Of a DNA stretch of 64,000 bases, positions 32,079-43,308 are shown in pieces. The stretch is from positions 226,485,803 through 226,549,802 of the forward strand of contig OV884059.1 in the NCBI GenBank assembly GCA_930367215.1, read 5' to 3'. The DNA is from Pollenia angustigena (taxonomy: Eukaryota > Arthropoda > Insecta > Diptera > Polleniidae). The first letter of the stretch is position 1. Each line of letters begins with the position of its first letter. The notes below the pieces were generated by a model, which saw only the letters and a list, made by a program, of their open reading frames with translations, did not search any database and was not told where the DNA came from. Position numbers and translations under genes: made by a program.

Positions 32079-33003
32079 GTGAATAGTGAATCCCGGCCTT
32101 TATTGTGGCTGGTATTTTTTTCTTTGAAAATGGTAAATATCTCTAATATATAGTTTTGCGTGATCTTTTTTAAAAAAATAAATATGTACATTAGGGATAT
32201 AACTTTTTAACAATTTTTTAAAATATCAAAATTGGCATAGCACAGTCCGATAGAGCATAAACAACTTTAAAGGAACGTATATTTATTTTTTCGCTAAGGT
32301 CAAAAAAGTTCACACACCAACCGCGATGAAGTTTTGAAAATTTTTAATTTTCCTTTTGGTTAAGAAAAATTAATTATATATTTATTTAAAACAAAAAATA
32401 GCTCAAGTATGAAATTTCATTAATATTTAGAGATGGTAAGAGATTTTTCCGCAAACTAAAACGTATCTTTAACCTTTTTTATTAAAAAAAAAATATTAAA
32501 AAAGAATAAAAAACACCGTATTAAATTATGAATATTCAATATTGCATTGGTTTAGAAAAACCAATTGGTGCGTGAACTTTTGTGAGAAAAATTACAACAG
32601 ATTATGATCGTGGTTACTAGGACATGGTTGACCTCATGGTACTATGCCAAAAAATTGGTTATACCCCTAATGTACATGTTAATGTCGATGGCAAGGAGAA
32701 AACTGTAATCTGTAAAATTTTTAATAAGATTAATATCATTTGGGAAACAAAACGCTTTATTGGAAAAAAAAAAATAATTGAGCTTTCCTTTTTTTATATT
32801 AAGCTGTCGGTCGATATGTATGTAAGAATGTATGTATCAGTGACTTAAGCCGTTATATACAAATAAAAAAGCGACTATATTTGTTTAATAAAATATAAAA
32901 AGTAGTCAGAAATAATTTACGAGTTCGAACAATTTGTACTGGGTATTACGATTTTTGTACTATTTATTTCAAATGAACGGACTTTTTTTTTACCTAATCG
33001 TAA
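32079..33003. other. no gene recognised
   Basis: AT-rich. The 74-codon frame at 32624-32848 has no domain I know. The phrase GTACATTAGGGATATAACTTTT (shortened: ACATTAGGGATATAAC) near 32187 loosely recurs near 62085. Confidence 0.3.
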
Positions 33004-33145
33004 GTCTGGGTTCACACTATGAAAGTTTTCTTTCAGAAAGTCTGAGTTTATAGATGAGAGGGGAAGAGATCATGCTTTTTTCTCTCCTCTCTCACTCATA
33101 AACTCAGACTTTCTGAAAGAAAACTTTCATAGTGTGATCCCAGAC
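33004..33145. mobile_element. 142-bp palindromic MITE, copy 1
   Basis: A hairpin of two arms of about 60 bp starting GTCTGGGTTCACACTATG, flanked by TAA (33001-33003 and 33146-33148). A second 142-bp copy lies inverted at 49716-49857. Confidence 0.85.
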
Positions 33146-34314
33146 TAAACAAAAACTCCCTTTCAAAAAAGCAATATAATTTTTTTTTTATTCAAAAGAC
33201 TTTAATATGAAAGGTTTTTTGATAGCGAAAACCAGTCCAGTTTGGGGGTTTTTCAAATCTCCAAATTTAAATTTTAAAAAATTTTCTTCAAAAAAATCGG
33301 GAAAAATTAAGATTTGCACGCCAGGGACTTGTTTAAAATTTCCTAGAGAAAGAACACTTTTAATATTCATACATAAACATTAATGAAACAAAAAAAACTC
33401 TTAAACATCGTGGTACAAGTTTTTTCTCGTTACAAAAATAGGCCATGATTCACAACAATGGAATATTTTATGTTAAATTTGTACGTACAGTTCTAATTTG
33501 AGACCTACTAACCTCAATTTTAACATAAACAAAACATGCTGCATACATACAACCACACATGTACATTTAACACCTTCCTTCACTACAATAATCGCATCCC
33601 CCACTATCTTTGGCCTCTTACCTAGTGACTGACTGCGAGTATTTTCATTCGCTGCAAAAAAATATGCACGTTTAACAATAAGAAAACATTGACGTCAATG
33701 TGAATTTCAAAATGCATTTTCATTTTATGGGATTGTGTGCATATGTATGTATGTTGTAAGTATTTATTTTTTGCAATTAACCAAATTTTGTTTTAATTTT
33801 TGACATTTTATTTAAAAATCACATGTTCATGTGTATATGTGTCAATTTTAATCTTAACGTACACGAATAAATTTTTTTTTAATTTTCCGGATTAAGTATG
33901 GGATAAATACGAAGTCGCTTTTAGGTTCTGCATGAAATCAGTACATAAAGTTTTTCTTAAGTTTTAATAAGAAATACTAAAATGTATGTCTTGAACGCAA
34001 CAAAGCAAAAATACACTTCAGATTATTGTTTTTTTTGTAACTTCTAAAATTGCGCGTTTTTAAAAGGAAGCATTTCTTAGCCTAATGGGCTGCAGTTCAA
34101 TACAATGACAGTAGGTGTGTTCACTTAATTTAAAATTTACAAAATTTTTTACTCAATTACTCAATTTCTAAAAAAAAAAAGATGAACGTCTTATCAGCAT
34201 AAACTAGCAAGTTGACAGCAACCAGCTGTAAGATACAAGATTCTGCCTTCCTTAATTTAATTGTTTTGAACTATTTGCACATGGTTATTGTTCCTAAATT
34301 TAAGAAAAATATAT
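33146..34314. other. no gene recognised
   Basis: AT-rich with ACATACATAC-type runs; no domain in the short frames, no repeat ends recognised. Confidence 0.3.
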
Positions 34315-34558
34315 ACGGGTATGTTCTCGAAATCAAAATGAAGTGGATTTAGAATTAAACAAATCTTAAAAACGACCATGTAATTTAAGTTTATAAAAAT
34401 ATTTTTGTTAATCTACTTAGTTATTAGAGTTCCAGTTATCTTTACAAGATCAACTCTTAAAATCAGGAAAAACTAAGCCTATTTTGTAAATAATTGAACT
34501 TAAAATCTCGATCGATTCAATTTCAATTCATTTCAATTTCTAGAACATGCCTGCCCGT
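34315..34558. mobile_element. short MITE, second copy of the 5310-5545 family
   Basis: Inverted ends ACGGGTATGTTCTCGAAATC and ATTTCTAGAACATGCCTGCCCGT; the interior matches 5310-5545 (for example AAAAACGACC..GTAAT and AAGTTTATAAAAATATT). Confidence 0.65.
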
Positions 34559-34710
34559 TTATGCTATTAAAAACAAATAGAATAACCATAAATGTTTTTT
34601 ATTGAGCAACATTAATTATTTCACACGACAATTTTGTCATGTATCAATATTGTCTATCTTGCGGTTTTTCAAAACTTAACGCTTTTATTAGCTACAAGTA
34701 TACAACATAA

Positions 34711-34975
34711 GTGCCCATTTAGACAGGGAAACATTTGGAAGGGAAACAATTTGTTTGGTAGTAAATTACGAGTGGGGAAGAGAGAATGGTTTTTGTGTTC
34801 GGTACTCGGCGACACGCTTTGTTCATTGTTGACATTTACTTTGCTTTTTGAGAAAAAACCAACAAAAATAACAGAATGTTTCCGGCAACATGTTCGTCTG
34901 TGTGGCCGCGAATGAAAAAACAAAAGGGATTTCCAGATGTTTTCCTTCCAAATGTTCGCTCGTCTAAACTCGGAC
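34711..34975. mobile_element. 265-bp inverted-repeat element
   Basis: Ends GTGCCCATTTAGACAGGG and GTCTAAACTCGGAC, followed internally by AACATTTGGAAGGGAAAC on both sides in inverted order. Flanks are TAA on the left and TTA on the right, so the target duplication is imperfect. Overlapping short frames on both strands are artefacts of the inverted repeat. Confidence 0.6.
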
Positions 34976-35003
34976 TTATTTTGCGATGATAAGCAAAAAC
35001 CAT

Positions 35004-35912
35004 AGTTGGGGGTAGTGTACTAATTTTGATTTAAATCAACATTGCACTCTCACTAAATAAAACTGCAAAAAATTTGTTTTTACTCATTTTTACCAGCTTT
35101 AGTGGTGATTGGTATTTTTATCATTAGCACTAAAAAAATTAATTGGTATTGCAAATTTTTTCACTATCACTAACTGTGATTGAATGCATAAAATCTGCAC
35201 TCAATTCAAATATGTAGTTCAAAAGTTGAACTTGCAATCAAAAAGCTGTACAAAAACATAATAGCCCAATTCACAATCTTGTACAAATGGTCTTGCATCG
35301 TAGCATTTGCAAAATGGTATAGTAAATACTGTAGCATACTTTTGGGAGCATTTGCAAAATGGTATAGTATATTTTTACTCTACACCAACAAAATATACAG
35401 CAATGCACTTGCTACTCTTTTGCAAATATGCAACGCCTAAAACCAATTGTTTATATTTACTCGACTTTTGCAACACTTGATTGTAAATCGACAGCTAACA
35501 CTCTGTGAACAAAGCCAATCAAAAGTATACTACAGTATTTACTATACCATTTTGCAAATGCTACGATGCAAGACCATTTGCACAAGATTGTGAATTGGGC
35601 TATTATCACTTAAATTTAATTTTGTATGTGCATGGTTTTCTGATGATATGCATAAGCAAAGGAAATTAAACTAAATGAAATTATGTGAATAACAGAATAA
35701 TTCTTGGATTCAATCATGAAAACAAAAGTTTTCAAATTAAAATTGTGTACAAAATTTTGATCAAATAAGTGAAGAAAAAAATAATTGCAATATACTTTTT
35801 TAAATCAAACTATTTTTTAGCGCAAAATGTTTTAACAAATTTTCAATTCATCACTCAACATCATCAAAATTATTGCAATCATTTTGAACTAGTGCACTAC
35901 CCCCATCTATGA
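35004..35912. mobile_element. 0.9-kb element with GGGGGTAGTG ends
   Basis: GGGGGTAGTGTACTA (left) and TAGTGCACTACCCCC (right) are inverted. CAAAAACCAT is present directly outside both ends (34994-35003 and 35913-35922), a possible 10-bp duplication as in Mutator-like elements, though terminal bases are asymmetric. It contains a second palindromic element at 35260-35604. Confidence 0.5.
35260..35604. mobile_element. nested palindromic element
   Basis: About 75 bp at each end are near-perfect inverted repeats, starting AATAGCCCAATTCACAATCT and including GCATTTGCAAAATGGTATAG. The target site is palindromic (ATAATA/TATTAT), so the duplication cannot be read. Confidence 0.65.
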
Positions 35913-35968
35913 CAAAAACCATGTGTTTTGATAATTGTCATTTAAAAAACGTAAAACAATTTAATTTA

Positions 35969-36671
35969 CGCTGGGTCTCCACGTAGCAATTTTTATTGCT
36001 AAGTACAAGCAATAACGTCGGCAGAACAATGACAGAACAATGAAGCATTGATTGCTGATTATATTGCTGGAGAACACTTGTTATTGCTTTGCCATAAATT
36101 TGCAATTTTCACCTCGAGTAGTTGTATAAAGTTTTGTGGCTGTATTTATAACAAATGTTTTATGTTGTGTTTTGAAGTGATTGTTAAATTTTCTTTTTTA
36201 AATTAATTAATAAAATAATTAATTGTAATTGTCGTAGCTGTGTTTTGTATTGCTTTTTTGTTTATTTGCATATGAAAAAAACCTAAAACTTGTATTGTTC
36301 TATTGAAAAAATAAAAATATACAAAAAAAAAAAAAAACAAATTCTTCGTTTGCTTTTGTTGATATTGACGTTTATTTAAAAATGTAATATATAAAAACTT
36401 TTTCTGTATTTTGTTGAAGTATTTTTTCACTTGCTTTTTTAATAAATAAACACCAATAAATAACCAAACGTACAGAGAAATGAAATGTCAGATAAATTAC
36501 AACTGATTTGACAGCAGATTGCTAAGCAATAATTGCTCAAGCAATAAGAAGAGCAATCATTGCGCAATGGATTGCCACTCATGGCAATATGCGGTCTATA
36601 CGTCGCAAATTTTATGGACCAATCAAATTTGACGTTTGCCGCAATAAATATTGCTACGTGGAGACCCGGGG
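35969..36671. mobile_element. 703-bp Harbinger-type element
   Basis: Inverted ends CGCTGGGTCTCCACGTAGCA and GCTACGTGGAGACCCGGGG, flanked by TTA (35966-35968, 36672-36674). It shares GCAATAACGTCGGCAGAA with the element at 6609-7990 and has many CAATAAT/ATTGCT motifs near both ends. Confidence 0.75.
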
Positions 36672-37006
36672 TTAAATAATTTCCTAGAGTAAAAAAAAAA
36701 AAATTAATTCTATTATTAATTTTTGCACTTTTCTACATTTTTCTTTTTGAAACGCTTGTTATAAATCCCACCTCACATATGCAAAATAAAAAATTACAAA
36801 AATTGATTAGCTGCACTTGTTTCGCACGGAAAATAAAAATGTTGCTAGAAACATTTCGCATGTTTTCCGTAATATAAATAGAGTACAACTCTATCAACAT
36901 TTGTTCGTTTGTATTTCGCAGAAATTTTTTATATTGATTTTTAAAACATTTCGCACGAAAAACAGAGTACCAGACTTAAGTATCTAATATTTTTTTGGGA
37001 AGTATA

Positions 37007-37276
37007 CAGGTATGTGATGGAAATCGATTTTAAAAACGATACGATTTGAAACCGAAAATATCGTTTTCAGTATCTTTTGAAATGGATTTTAAATGCATAT
37101 TCCTTTTATTTTCAGTCTTTATTCTTTCAAATTTTATATTATATACGTTTACTGAAGTGTATTCTGAACGAAAATTTAAGACTATAATTCAGAAATAGAT
37201 TTTAAAATCCTTCGAAATTCATCACACCTTTTAAAAACTTTCGTTTTGAAATCGATCGATTTTCATCACATACCTG
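37007..37276. mobile_element. 270-bp hAT-like MITE
   Basis: Ends CAGGTATGTGATGGAAATCG and CGATTTTCATCACATACCTG are inverted. No matching 8-bp flank is seen, so the superfamily is tentative. Confidence 0.6.
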
Positions 37277-37373
37277 ATAGAATTTAAAAAAAATTAATTT
37301 TAAGAATATATCCTTCCATATCCTGAAAAGTGTTCATTAAAAATTCGAAATTGTATAATTTTATTTCTCATAT

Positions 37374-37488
37374 GGCCAATTGCAATAAGTTCAGTTACAA
37401 TTTACTATGAGTTATAACTGTCAAAAACATATTGTTAATTGGAAGTTAAAGTAATAGTTAGTTTTAACTGAACTTGGTGAAATTGGAC
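37374..37488. mobile_element. small palindromic MITE, related to 45380-45477
   Basis: Inverted edges around AAGTTCAGTTA/TAACTGAACTTGGTGAAATT and a centre with AACTGTCAAAAACAT and GGAAGTTAAAG shared with the copy at 45380-45477. Confidence 0.5.
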
Positions 37489-38090
37489 GTTAGTTAAGAA
37501 GGTGTGATAGTTTTTTCTCGGAACATTATAAATTTATTTGTAGAAATTTTATTCGTTCTGAATTTGAGTAGGAATACAAATAGCAACAATTAGTGAACAG
37601 TTCGCAAATGTGAACCAGAATATTCGGTAACCCCCTAATATTTATCCATATATACTTATATGCTACTGTATATTGAAAATAAAATATTTTGAAATTTTCC
37701 TAGATTGGCCTTAAAATAAAAAATCTGTTCTTTTTTCCCTACGCTTGAAATTTTCTGAATAAAATCCCTACAAAAATGGAAAATTCTACTATTGGCATCA
37801 CTGCAAACAATGCGTTTAACAACCGCCTCTGCGTGTGAGAGCAACCAGCACACACAGGTAGCCATTTGAGTACATAATCCAGCAAGCTTTAGCATTTGCC
37901 TCTTGCTCAGGAGCTTGCTAGTATGCGAATGCAAATGGCAATAATAAGCGAATCATTTGCAAATGCGAAAGCGAAACCAAATATTCATCGAATCCCTTAT
38001 TTTATCTCCAAACATGGTTGAAAAAGCGAGGACAAAAAAAGTGGATTTTGTTTGCAATTGACCCATATAGCATATTTAGGTGAATTTGTT
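37489..38090. other. no gene recognised
   Basis: Contains a somewhat GC-richer patch at 37795-37925; the 92-codon minus frame there has no recognisable domain. Confidence 0.3.
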
Positions 38091-39653
38091 TTGAATGTTC
38101 GTAAATAAACAATAAATATTGCTCCTTAGTGTTTGGTTCGGTAGATTTGTGGAAAACACAAACGCTAATAGTGTTTGTGCAGTTAATCATTAAAAAATAA
38201 CGTTTCCCTGTTTCTCATCTCTCAAACACAAAAATAATACTGTTTTTATCCAACTCAACAAAAAGATGAGAACATTTAATTCCGTTCGGTTTTTTTTTTA
38301 AACCACAAATTTCATTGTGTTCGGTTCAGTTCATAAGTTTTCGTTCGTTTCTGCTGTGCTTAGCCCCCTTTTGGCTGGTAGAAATAAACCAAACATTTTT
38401 TACAAAAACAAATAACACATCGTCAGCTTATTATTGGTTTGGCGCATATGCCAAAAAATCGGAGTGGAGAACACGACAAATAAGGTTTACATGAAGATTT
38501 TTCAAATTTTATACGATAGAATTGTTTTATATTTTCTCCGCTGCTTCCGGCACATGTTTTGAAGAAAAGTGTAAATTTTTGTCAACTTTCATAAATGAAG
38601 TTAGAAGTTAATAGTATTTTATTTGTGCTGCATACGTATACTTATAGCTATGCATTAAATAAATTGCTGAAATGAAAGTTTTTACGGCAACCATCTAATA
38701 AAAAGTCCACATTAATGATTTTTTTTTCTTTTATTTGGTTTTATTTTACAAAAACAGATCCATTTTTATAAATTTATTAAGTTTTTTTTTTTTTTTTGCT
38801 ATTTATTAACAAGTGTTAATAATTTTATAAAACAATTGTTTTTTCTTGTCATTTTATTTTGCTGTTGGTCTAATTAGTAGGTATATACAGAAGTAAAACA
38901 GTTAAAAAAACAACACGCAATTTGTTTGCTTTTAACATGAAGAAGATATCAAAAACAATTGCTATTAAAACAATTGAATGAAAAAAAAACAAACTCTACA
39001 AAAAATCAGCAGTCGTCTTGCGTAATTCTAGATACTGAGTCGAAGATACTTTTGCTTAAACTACTTTTTTTTCTCAAGGCAATGAAGCAAAGCAAGAATG
39101 AAATTTATTTTGTACCTTTTTATATGAAGAATTTGGTGCAAGTGGCGTGTAGAGCAAAACAATACTTAAAAAACTTTAAAATAGTTGATATGGAGCAAAA
39201 TGAATGCTTAATGTCTAAGAAATCACAAAAAATTTCGCGAAGCAGGTTTTGGATTTAGAAATGGGGTTTAACTCATTTTTTTTAAATGGTAGGTAGGTCA
39301 AACCAATAATGAGCTAACGACATATGAATAAAAAAACAAAAAGCCAGAAAAAGAATTTTACACAAACAAAACACAATACACACAAAAGCTGTTCGTGATG
39401 CGGTCGTTGCTAAAATTTTTTGTTTGTTCATTTCTTTATCAAAGTAAAACAAGAAACATTATAAAACATTAAAATATAATGTTTGTCTACAGTATCACTA
39501 CAGAACACTTTATATAATGTTCGGCTCTTTCTTGAAAATAGTTGCAAACGGCATTAGAGTTGTGTTCGTCTACAAAAACACTAAAAAAATAGATATCGTT
39601 GCTGGGTATGTGAGCCGAACACTAAATAATGTTCTGTATATTTTCGAACACTG
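38091..39653 (-). mobile_element. hAT-like element with TATAATGTTCGGYTC motifs, interrupted copy
   Basis: Its outer parts match 48637-49157 read in the opposite direction: TTAATTCCGTTCGG, TTTGGCTGGTA, GTTTGTCTACAGTATCACTA, ATATAATGTTCGGCTCTTTC, and the terminal TTTTCGAACACTG. The middle, 38421-39319, is a separate inserted element absent from the other copy. Confidence 0.65.
38421..39319. mobile_element. 0.9-kb element inserted in the previous one
   Basis: Inverted ends CGTCAGCTTATTATTGGTTT and AAACCAATAATGAGCTAACG. A relative starting CAGCTCATTATTGGGTTGGC lies at 63586 and runs off the window end, matching CGCATATGCCAAAAA and AGTTAATAGTATTTTATT. The terminus loosely resembles mariner ends (inference). 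The 99-codon plus frame at 38959-39258 (Lys-rich, MKQSKNEIYFVPFYMKNLVQ) is of unknown nature. Confidence 0.6.
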
Positions 39654-39687
39654 ATTTATACTGATATAATATATGAGATATGTATAT

Positions 39688-41099
39688 TAGAGCGACTCAA
39701 CAAAAAAAGTGCTCGATGTACCCTCCTAAAAATGAACCTTGTACTTTTTTAAGATGACATTTTAAATATTTCGGTTCCAGCTTTGACCTCTAGTGAGCTG
39801 GACCAGTTTTAAAAAGGGTTTATTTTTACATGTTTTGTTAATTTGTGAATCTGTTCCCTTACCAACATATACAAATTGGGTATCGTAAGAAAGGTTTTTT
39901 TAAGGCGCGTACAACTGTATATACAATTTGTCCAAGGACGATCATCCATGTCCTTTTTTTAAGGATTTTCTGTAAAAATAACGGTTTTTTAATTTTTTGT
40001 TCGGGGTTGTTTGCAATAAAAGTGCCAAATTAACATATTTTATTCTTTAGTCGATTTAATTAAATACGTGTCTCAGCTTTTTTTGAAATTCGTGCTAGTT
40101 CGCGTTTTGACAAAAATGCAATGGGGTGGTAACCCTTCGTTCTAAATAGGGCAATATGGGTATCAAATTTTATCTTTTGGCAAGTATATCATCTTTGTAT
40201 GTAAATAATTTAGATTTTTGCAAATTAGATGCATTTTACAAGGTGCTCTGGAATATACATATATAAATGCAATTTTGTAGTAACGCTAATATCATAGCGG
40301 ATTTAGTTTCTAGCCCATGTATGGATGAAAATGGGACTAAAGAAAGAAAAAAAGAAAGGATCCACGACTTTTTTGCGGCATATTTTTTCGCAAATTAAAA
40401 AAAATTCTAGTCGTGGATCCTTTCTTTTTTTCTTTCTTTAGTCCTATTTTCATCCATACATGATCTAGAAACTAAATCCGCTGTCATATTAGAGTTACTA
40501 AAAAATTGCATTTATATATATTCCAGAGCACGGTGTAAAATGCATCTAATTTGCAAAAATCTATATTATTTACATACAAACATGATGTACTTGGCAAAAG
40601 AAAAAATTTGATACCCATATTGCCCTATATAAAACGAAGGGTTACCACCCCATTGCATTTTTGTCAAAACGCGAACTAGTACGAATTTCAAAAAAAGCTG
40701 AGACACGTATTTAATTAAATCGACTAAAGAATAAAATATGTTAATTTGGCACTTTTATTACAAACAACCCCGAACAAAAAATTAAAAAACCGTTATTTTT
40801 ACAGAAAATCCTTAAAAAAAAGGACATGGATGATCGTCCTTGGCCAAATTATATATACACTTGGACGCGCCTTAATAAAACCTTTCTTACGATACCCAAT
40901 TTGTATATGTTGGTAAGGGAACAGATTCACAAATTAACAAAACATGCAAAAATATACCCTTTTTCAAACTGGTCCAGCTCACGAGAGGGGAAAGCTGGAG
41001 CCGAAATATTTAAAATGTCATCTTAAAAAAGTCCAAAGTTCATTTTTAGTAGGGTACATCGAGCACGAATTTTGCTTCCATACAACTTGAGTCGCTCTA
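39688..41099. mobile_element. 1.4-kb giant hairpin element (hAT-like foldback)
   Basis: The left arm is 39688-40369 and the right arm 40409-41099; they are inverted copies over their whole length with few mismatches, around a 39-bp spacer. Termini are TAGAGCGACTCAA and TTGAGTCGCTCTA. An exact 8-bp duplication ATGTATAT flanks it (39680-39687 and 41100-41107), which supports hAT. The frames 39845-40033 and 40826-41026 are within the arms and show no known domain. It lies 374 bp before the UbcE2H splice acceptor. Confidence 0.9.
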
Positions 41100-41116
41100 A
41101 TGTATATGTTTTAGAT

Positions 41117-41320
41117 CAGTGATAACCAAGCCCCGAACTAGCCAAGCCCCGAACGCACGCACACAAAGATATTATGTACTTGTGTGCGGTCGCAGAGACT
41201 GATGATAGTCTGATGTTTTGAAACGAACAAAGTTGTTGTATACATGTGAATTGCCGACCGTGTCTGTGTAAAAAATACGATTATTGACTTACTCGCGAGC
41301 CTATGGAGTGGCTATCACTG
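41117..41320. mobile_element. 204-bp hAT MITE
   Basis: Ends CAGTGATAACCA and TGGCTATCACTG are flanked by an exact 8-bp duplication TTTTAGAT (41109-41116, 41321-41328). Same family as 2655-2857, inverted. It sits between the giant hairpin and the UbcE2H acceptor. Confidence 0.9.
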
Positions 41321-41446
41321 TTTTAGATCGATCAAAATGCACTTTTTTACAAAAATTGCTTTTTTAACAATGATGAATTTTTTTAGAATTGCATTTTCTT
41401 ACAGAAAAATCTGTAAAAAATTATATGTATGAATATATTTTTATTC

Positions 41447-41472
41447 TTTTTTTTCTATTTTTATAATTACAG
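41447..41472 (+). promoter_or_regulatory. 3' splice site upstream of UbcE2H
   Basis: A pyrimidine-rich run (TTTTTTTTCTATTTTTATAA) ends in TTACAG at 41472, followed by non-coding sequence up to the ATG at 41654. This is a strong candidate acceptor, implying an upstream non-coding exon beyond or between the mobile elements; that exon was not identified. Confidence 0.6.
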
Positions 41473-41653
41473 AGTTATCAAAATATCATAAAAAATTGTA
41501 TACCGAGGAAATAACCACGCTGTAGAACGTGGTTGTTGTGTTGTGAGACGGATAAATCTTGTGATAAAATACTCATCAAAATCACCAACTACCCTGCAAA
41601 ACATCCTCATATACGCTTACAAGAAAACAATTATTTAATATATTTAGGAAAAT
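41473..41653 (+). other. UbcE2H: UbcE2H 5' untranslated part of exon
   Basis: 181 bp between the predicted acceptor and the ATG. ACAAGAAAACAA precedes the start; the context AAAATATGT has a purine at -3. Confidence 0.5.
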
Positions 41654-42205
41654 ATGTCCTCACCAAGTGCTGGCAAACGTCGCATGGACAATGATGTCAT
41701 CAAATTGATAGAATCAAAACATGAGGTTACAATTATAGGTGGTCTTAATGAATTTCATGTAAAGTTCTTTGGTCCTCATGGGACACCGTACGAAGGTGGT
41801 GTTTGGAAGGTTCGAGTCTACCTGCCCGACAATTATCCCTTCAAATCACCCAGCATAGGTTTTGTAAATAAAATCTATCATCCTAACATAGACGAATCGT
41901 CTGGCACTGTATGTCTGGACGTTATAAATCAGGCCTGGACCGCCTTGTATGATTTGTCAAATATTTTTGAATCATTTTTGCCACAGCTGCTCACATATCC
42001 AAATCCTGTAGATCCCCTCAATCGTGATGCAGCCTCTCTGTATTTACATGAACCCGAAGAATATCATCGTAAAGTAGCTGATTATGTACAACGTTATGCC
42101 ACTGAGGAGGCTTTAAGAGCCGCTCAAGTTGAACGCGAAAGTAGTGATAGTGAGTCCAGTATGTCCGACTATAGTGAAGATGAGGCAAGAGATATGGAGT
42201 TATAA
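41654..42205 (+). CDS. UbcE2H: ubiquitin-conjugating enzyme E2 H
   Basis: The product is a 183-residue E2 enzyme that accepts ubiquitin from E1 as a thioester and passes it to substrates with an E3; the family (human UBE2H, fly UbcE2H, yeast Ubc8) works with the GID/CTLH ligase. The UBC fold fills residues 1-150: the HPN motif is at 76-78, and the catalytic Cys is Cys87 in [13 protein letters not shown]. The C-terminal tail (about 160-183) is acidic and Ser-rich ([19 protein letters not shown]), as in the family. Length equals the family norm. The whole coding sequence is in one exon, with no stop or frameshift. It is the only gene here under obvious purifying constraint. Transposons flank it closely on both sides. 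Confidence 0.97.
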   Translation: MSSPSAGKRRMDNDVIKLIESKHEVTIIGGLNEFHVKFFGPHGTPYEGGVWKVRVYLPDNYPFKSPSIGFVNKIYHPNIDESSGTVCLDVINQAWTALYDLSNIFESFLPQLLTYPNPVDPLNRDAASLYLHEPEEYHRKVADYVQRYATEEALRAAQVERESSDSESSMSDYSEDEARDMEL

Positions 42206-43308
42206 TACCGGTTTATGTTTAAGTTAATATTATGAATTTGAAAATAATTGCAATAATTATATAGATTACAATTTTAATGAAAAAAAAAAACGTAATAATG
42301 AAAAGGAAAGCAAAAAACAAAATAAAGCAAAGGAAACCAACCATAAACAAAATAAGATAAATAAATAATTTTAACAAAAAAACAAACACTAAATCACAAA
42401 CAGTACAGAAAAAAAATTATCCTCCCCCTCTACTAATACAACAAATAGTTAAAATAAACAAATAATTACAATACTTATTATGAAGATTACCTTAGCCAAT
42501 CAATCAATTAATTTATGGAAAAACACAACAAATGCTGATACAAAAAAATAAAAACATTTTTAAATTAGACACAAAACAGAACAGAATACAAAATTAACAA
42601 TAAAAACAAAAAACACAAATTTGTAAAACACAACAACTTATCTTTTACACAATAATTACCGTCACCACCTCCTTAAATCTAAAATCTATCTACCTAAAAC
42701 ATTACAAAACTAACAATTTACATTGCGAACATACATACTAACATACATTCATACATACCTACACAAAAACTACAACACAACGACCAACATTTTTTCCCCA
42801 TTTCCTCACAATTGAAAAATATTTCTATTTTTTCCAATAAATTTTACAAATTCATTTAAAATTTTTAAGTGTTTTTTTTATTAATTATTATTTTGGTTAA
42901 AATTTAAGTTTTATTTCTGTTTGGTTGCTTTAATATGTATCTTCCCTTAACTATAAATAATAATTGTATTAAATGTAAGACATTTTTTGTTGTAAAAATT
43001 AAAAAGCAACATTTTCTCCATTTGTTCTCTCTCTCTCTTGCAAAATTTTATTTTTTATTCTTATTTAGCCTTTAACAACTTTAGCGTGTAATTAATAATA
43101 AAAACAAACAAACAAACAAACAAATAATATAAAATTACGTTTAATAAATATATAAACATATTTTGAAATTAAAGTTTAAGAGTTAAGTAAATAACAATAA
43201 TATAAATATATATAAAGAAACTAAAGAGAAAAGTATTTCAAACTATTGCTTTGAAGTTTTGTTCTTATTTTTATTTTACTGATAGGTTAATAGGAAAAAA
43301 GAATATTA
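42206..43308 (+). other. UbcE2H: UbcE2H 3' untranslated region and flank
   Basis: AT-rich with CAACA and AAACAAAC runs and no open frame. Several AATAAA signals are present (for example 42320-42325 and 42836-42841); which is used cannot be told. An (AAAC)n run lies at about 43103-43125. Confidence 0.5.

Larger units (their letters stand above)
34590..36976. mobile_element. one MITE of the 56.1-kb family split by three insertions
   Basis: 34600-34707 matches the left part of the intact 508-bp element at 56087-56594 (GAGCAACATTAATTATTTCA, ATCTTGCG, ACGCTTTTATT). 36780-36976 matches its right part, ending AACAGAGTACCAGACT plus TAA. The 2 kb between is accounted for largely by inserts at 34711-34975, 35004-35912 and 35969-36671. 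The left terminus itself is lost. Confidence 0.55.

Noticed and set aside
34634..34923. overlapping frames of 93 and 84 codons on opposite strands
   Set aside because: Both lie in an inverted-repeat MITE and its flank; neither has a known domain.
41208..41235. CTGATGA followed by TTTTGAAAC, possible hammerhead
   Set aside because: No stem II can form between the two core pieces and no stem III/cleavage site follows.
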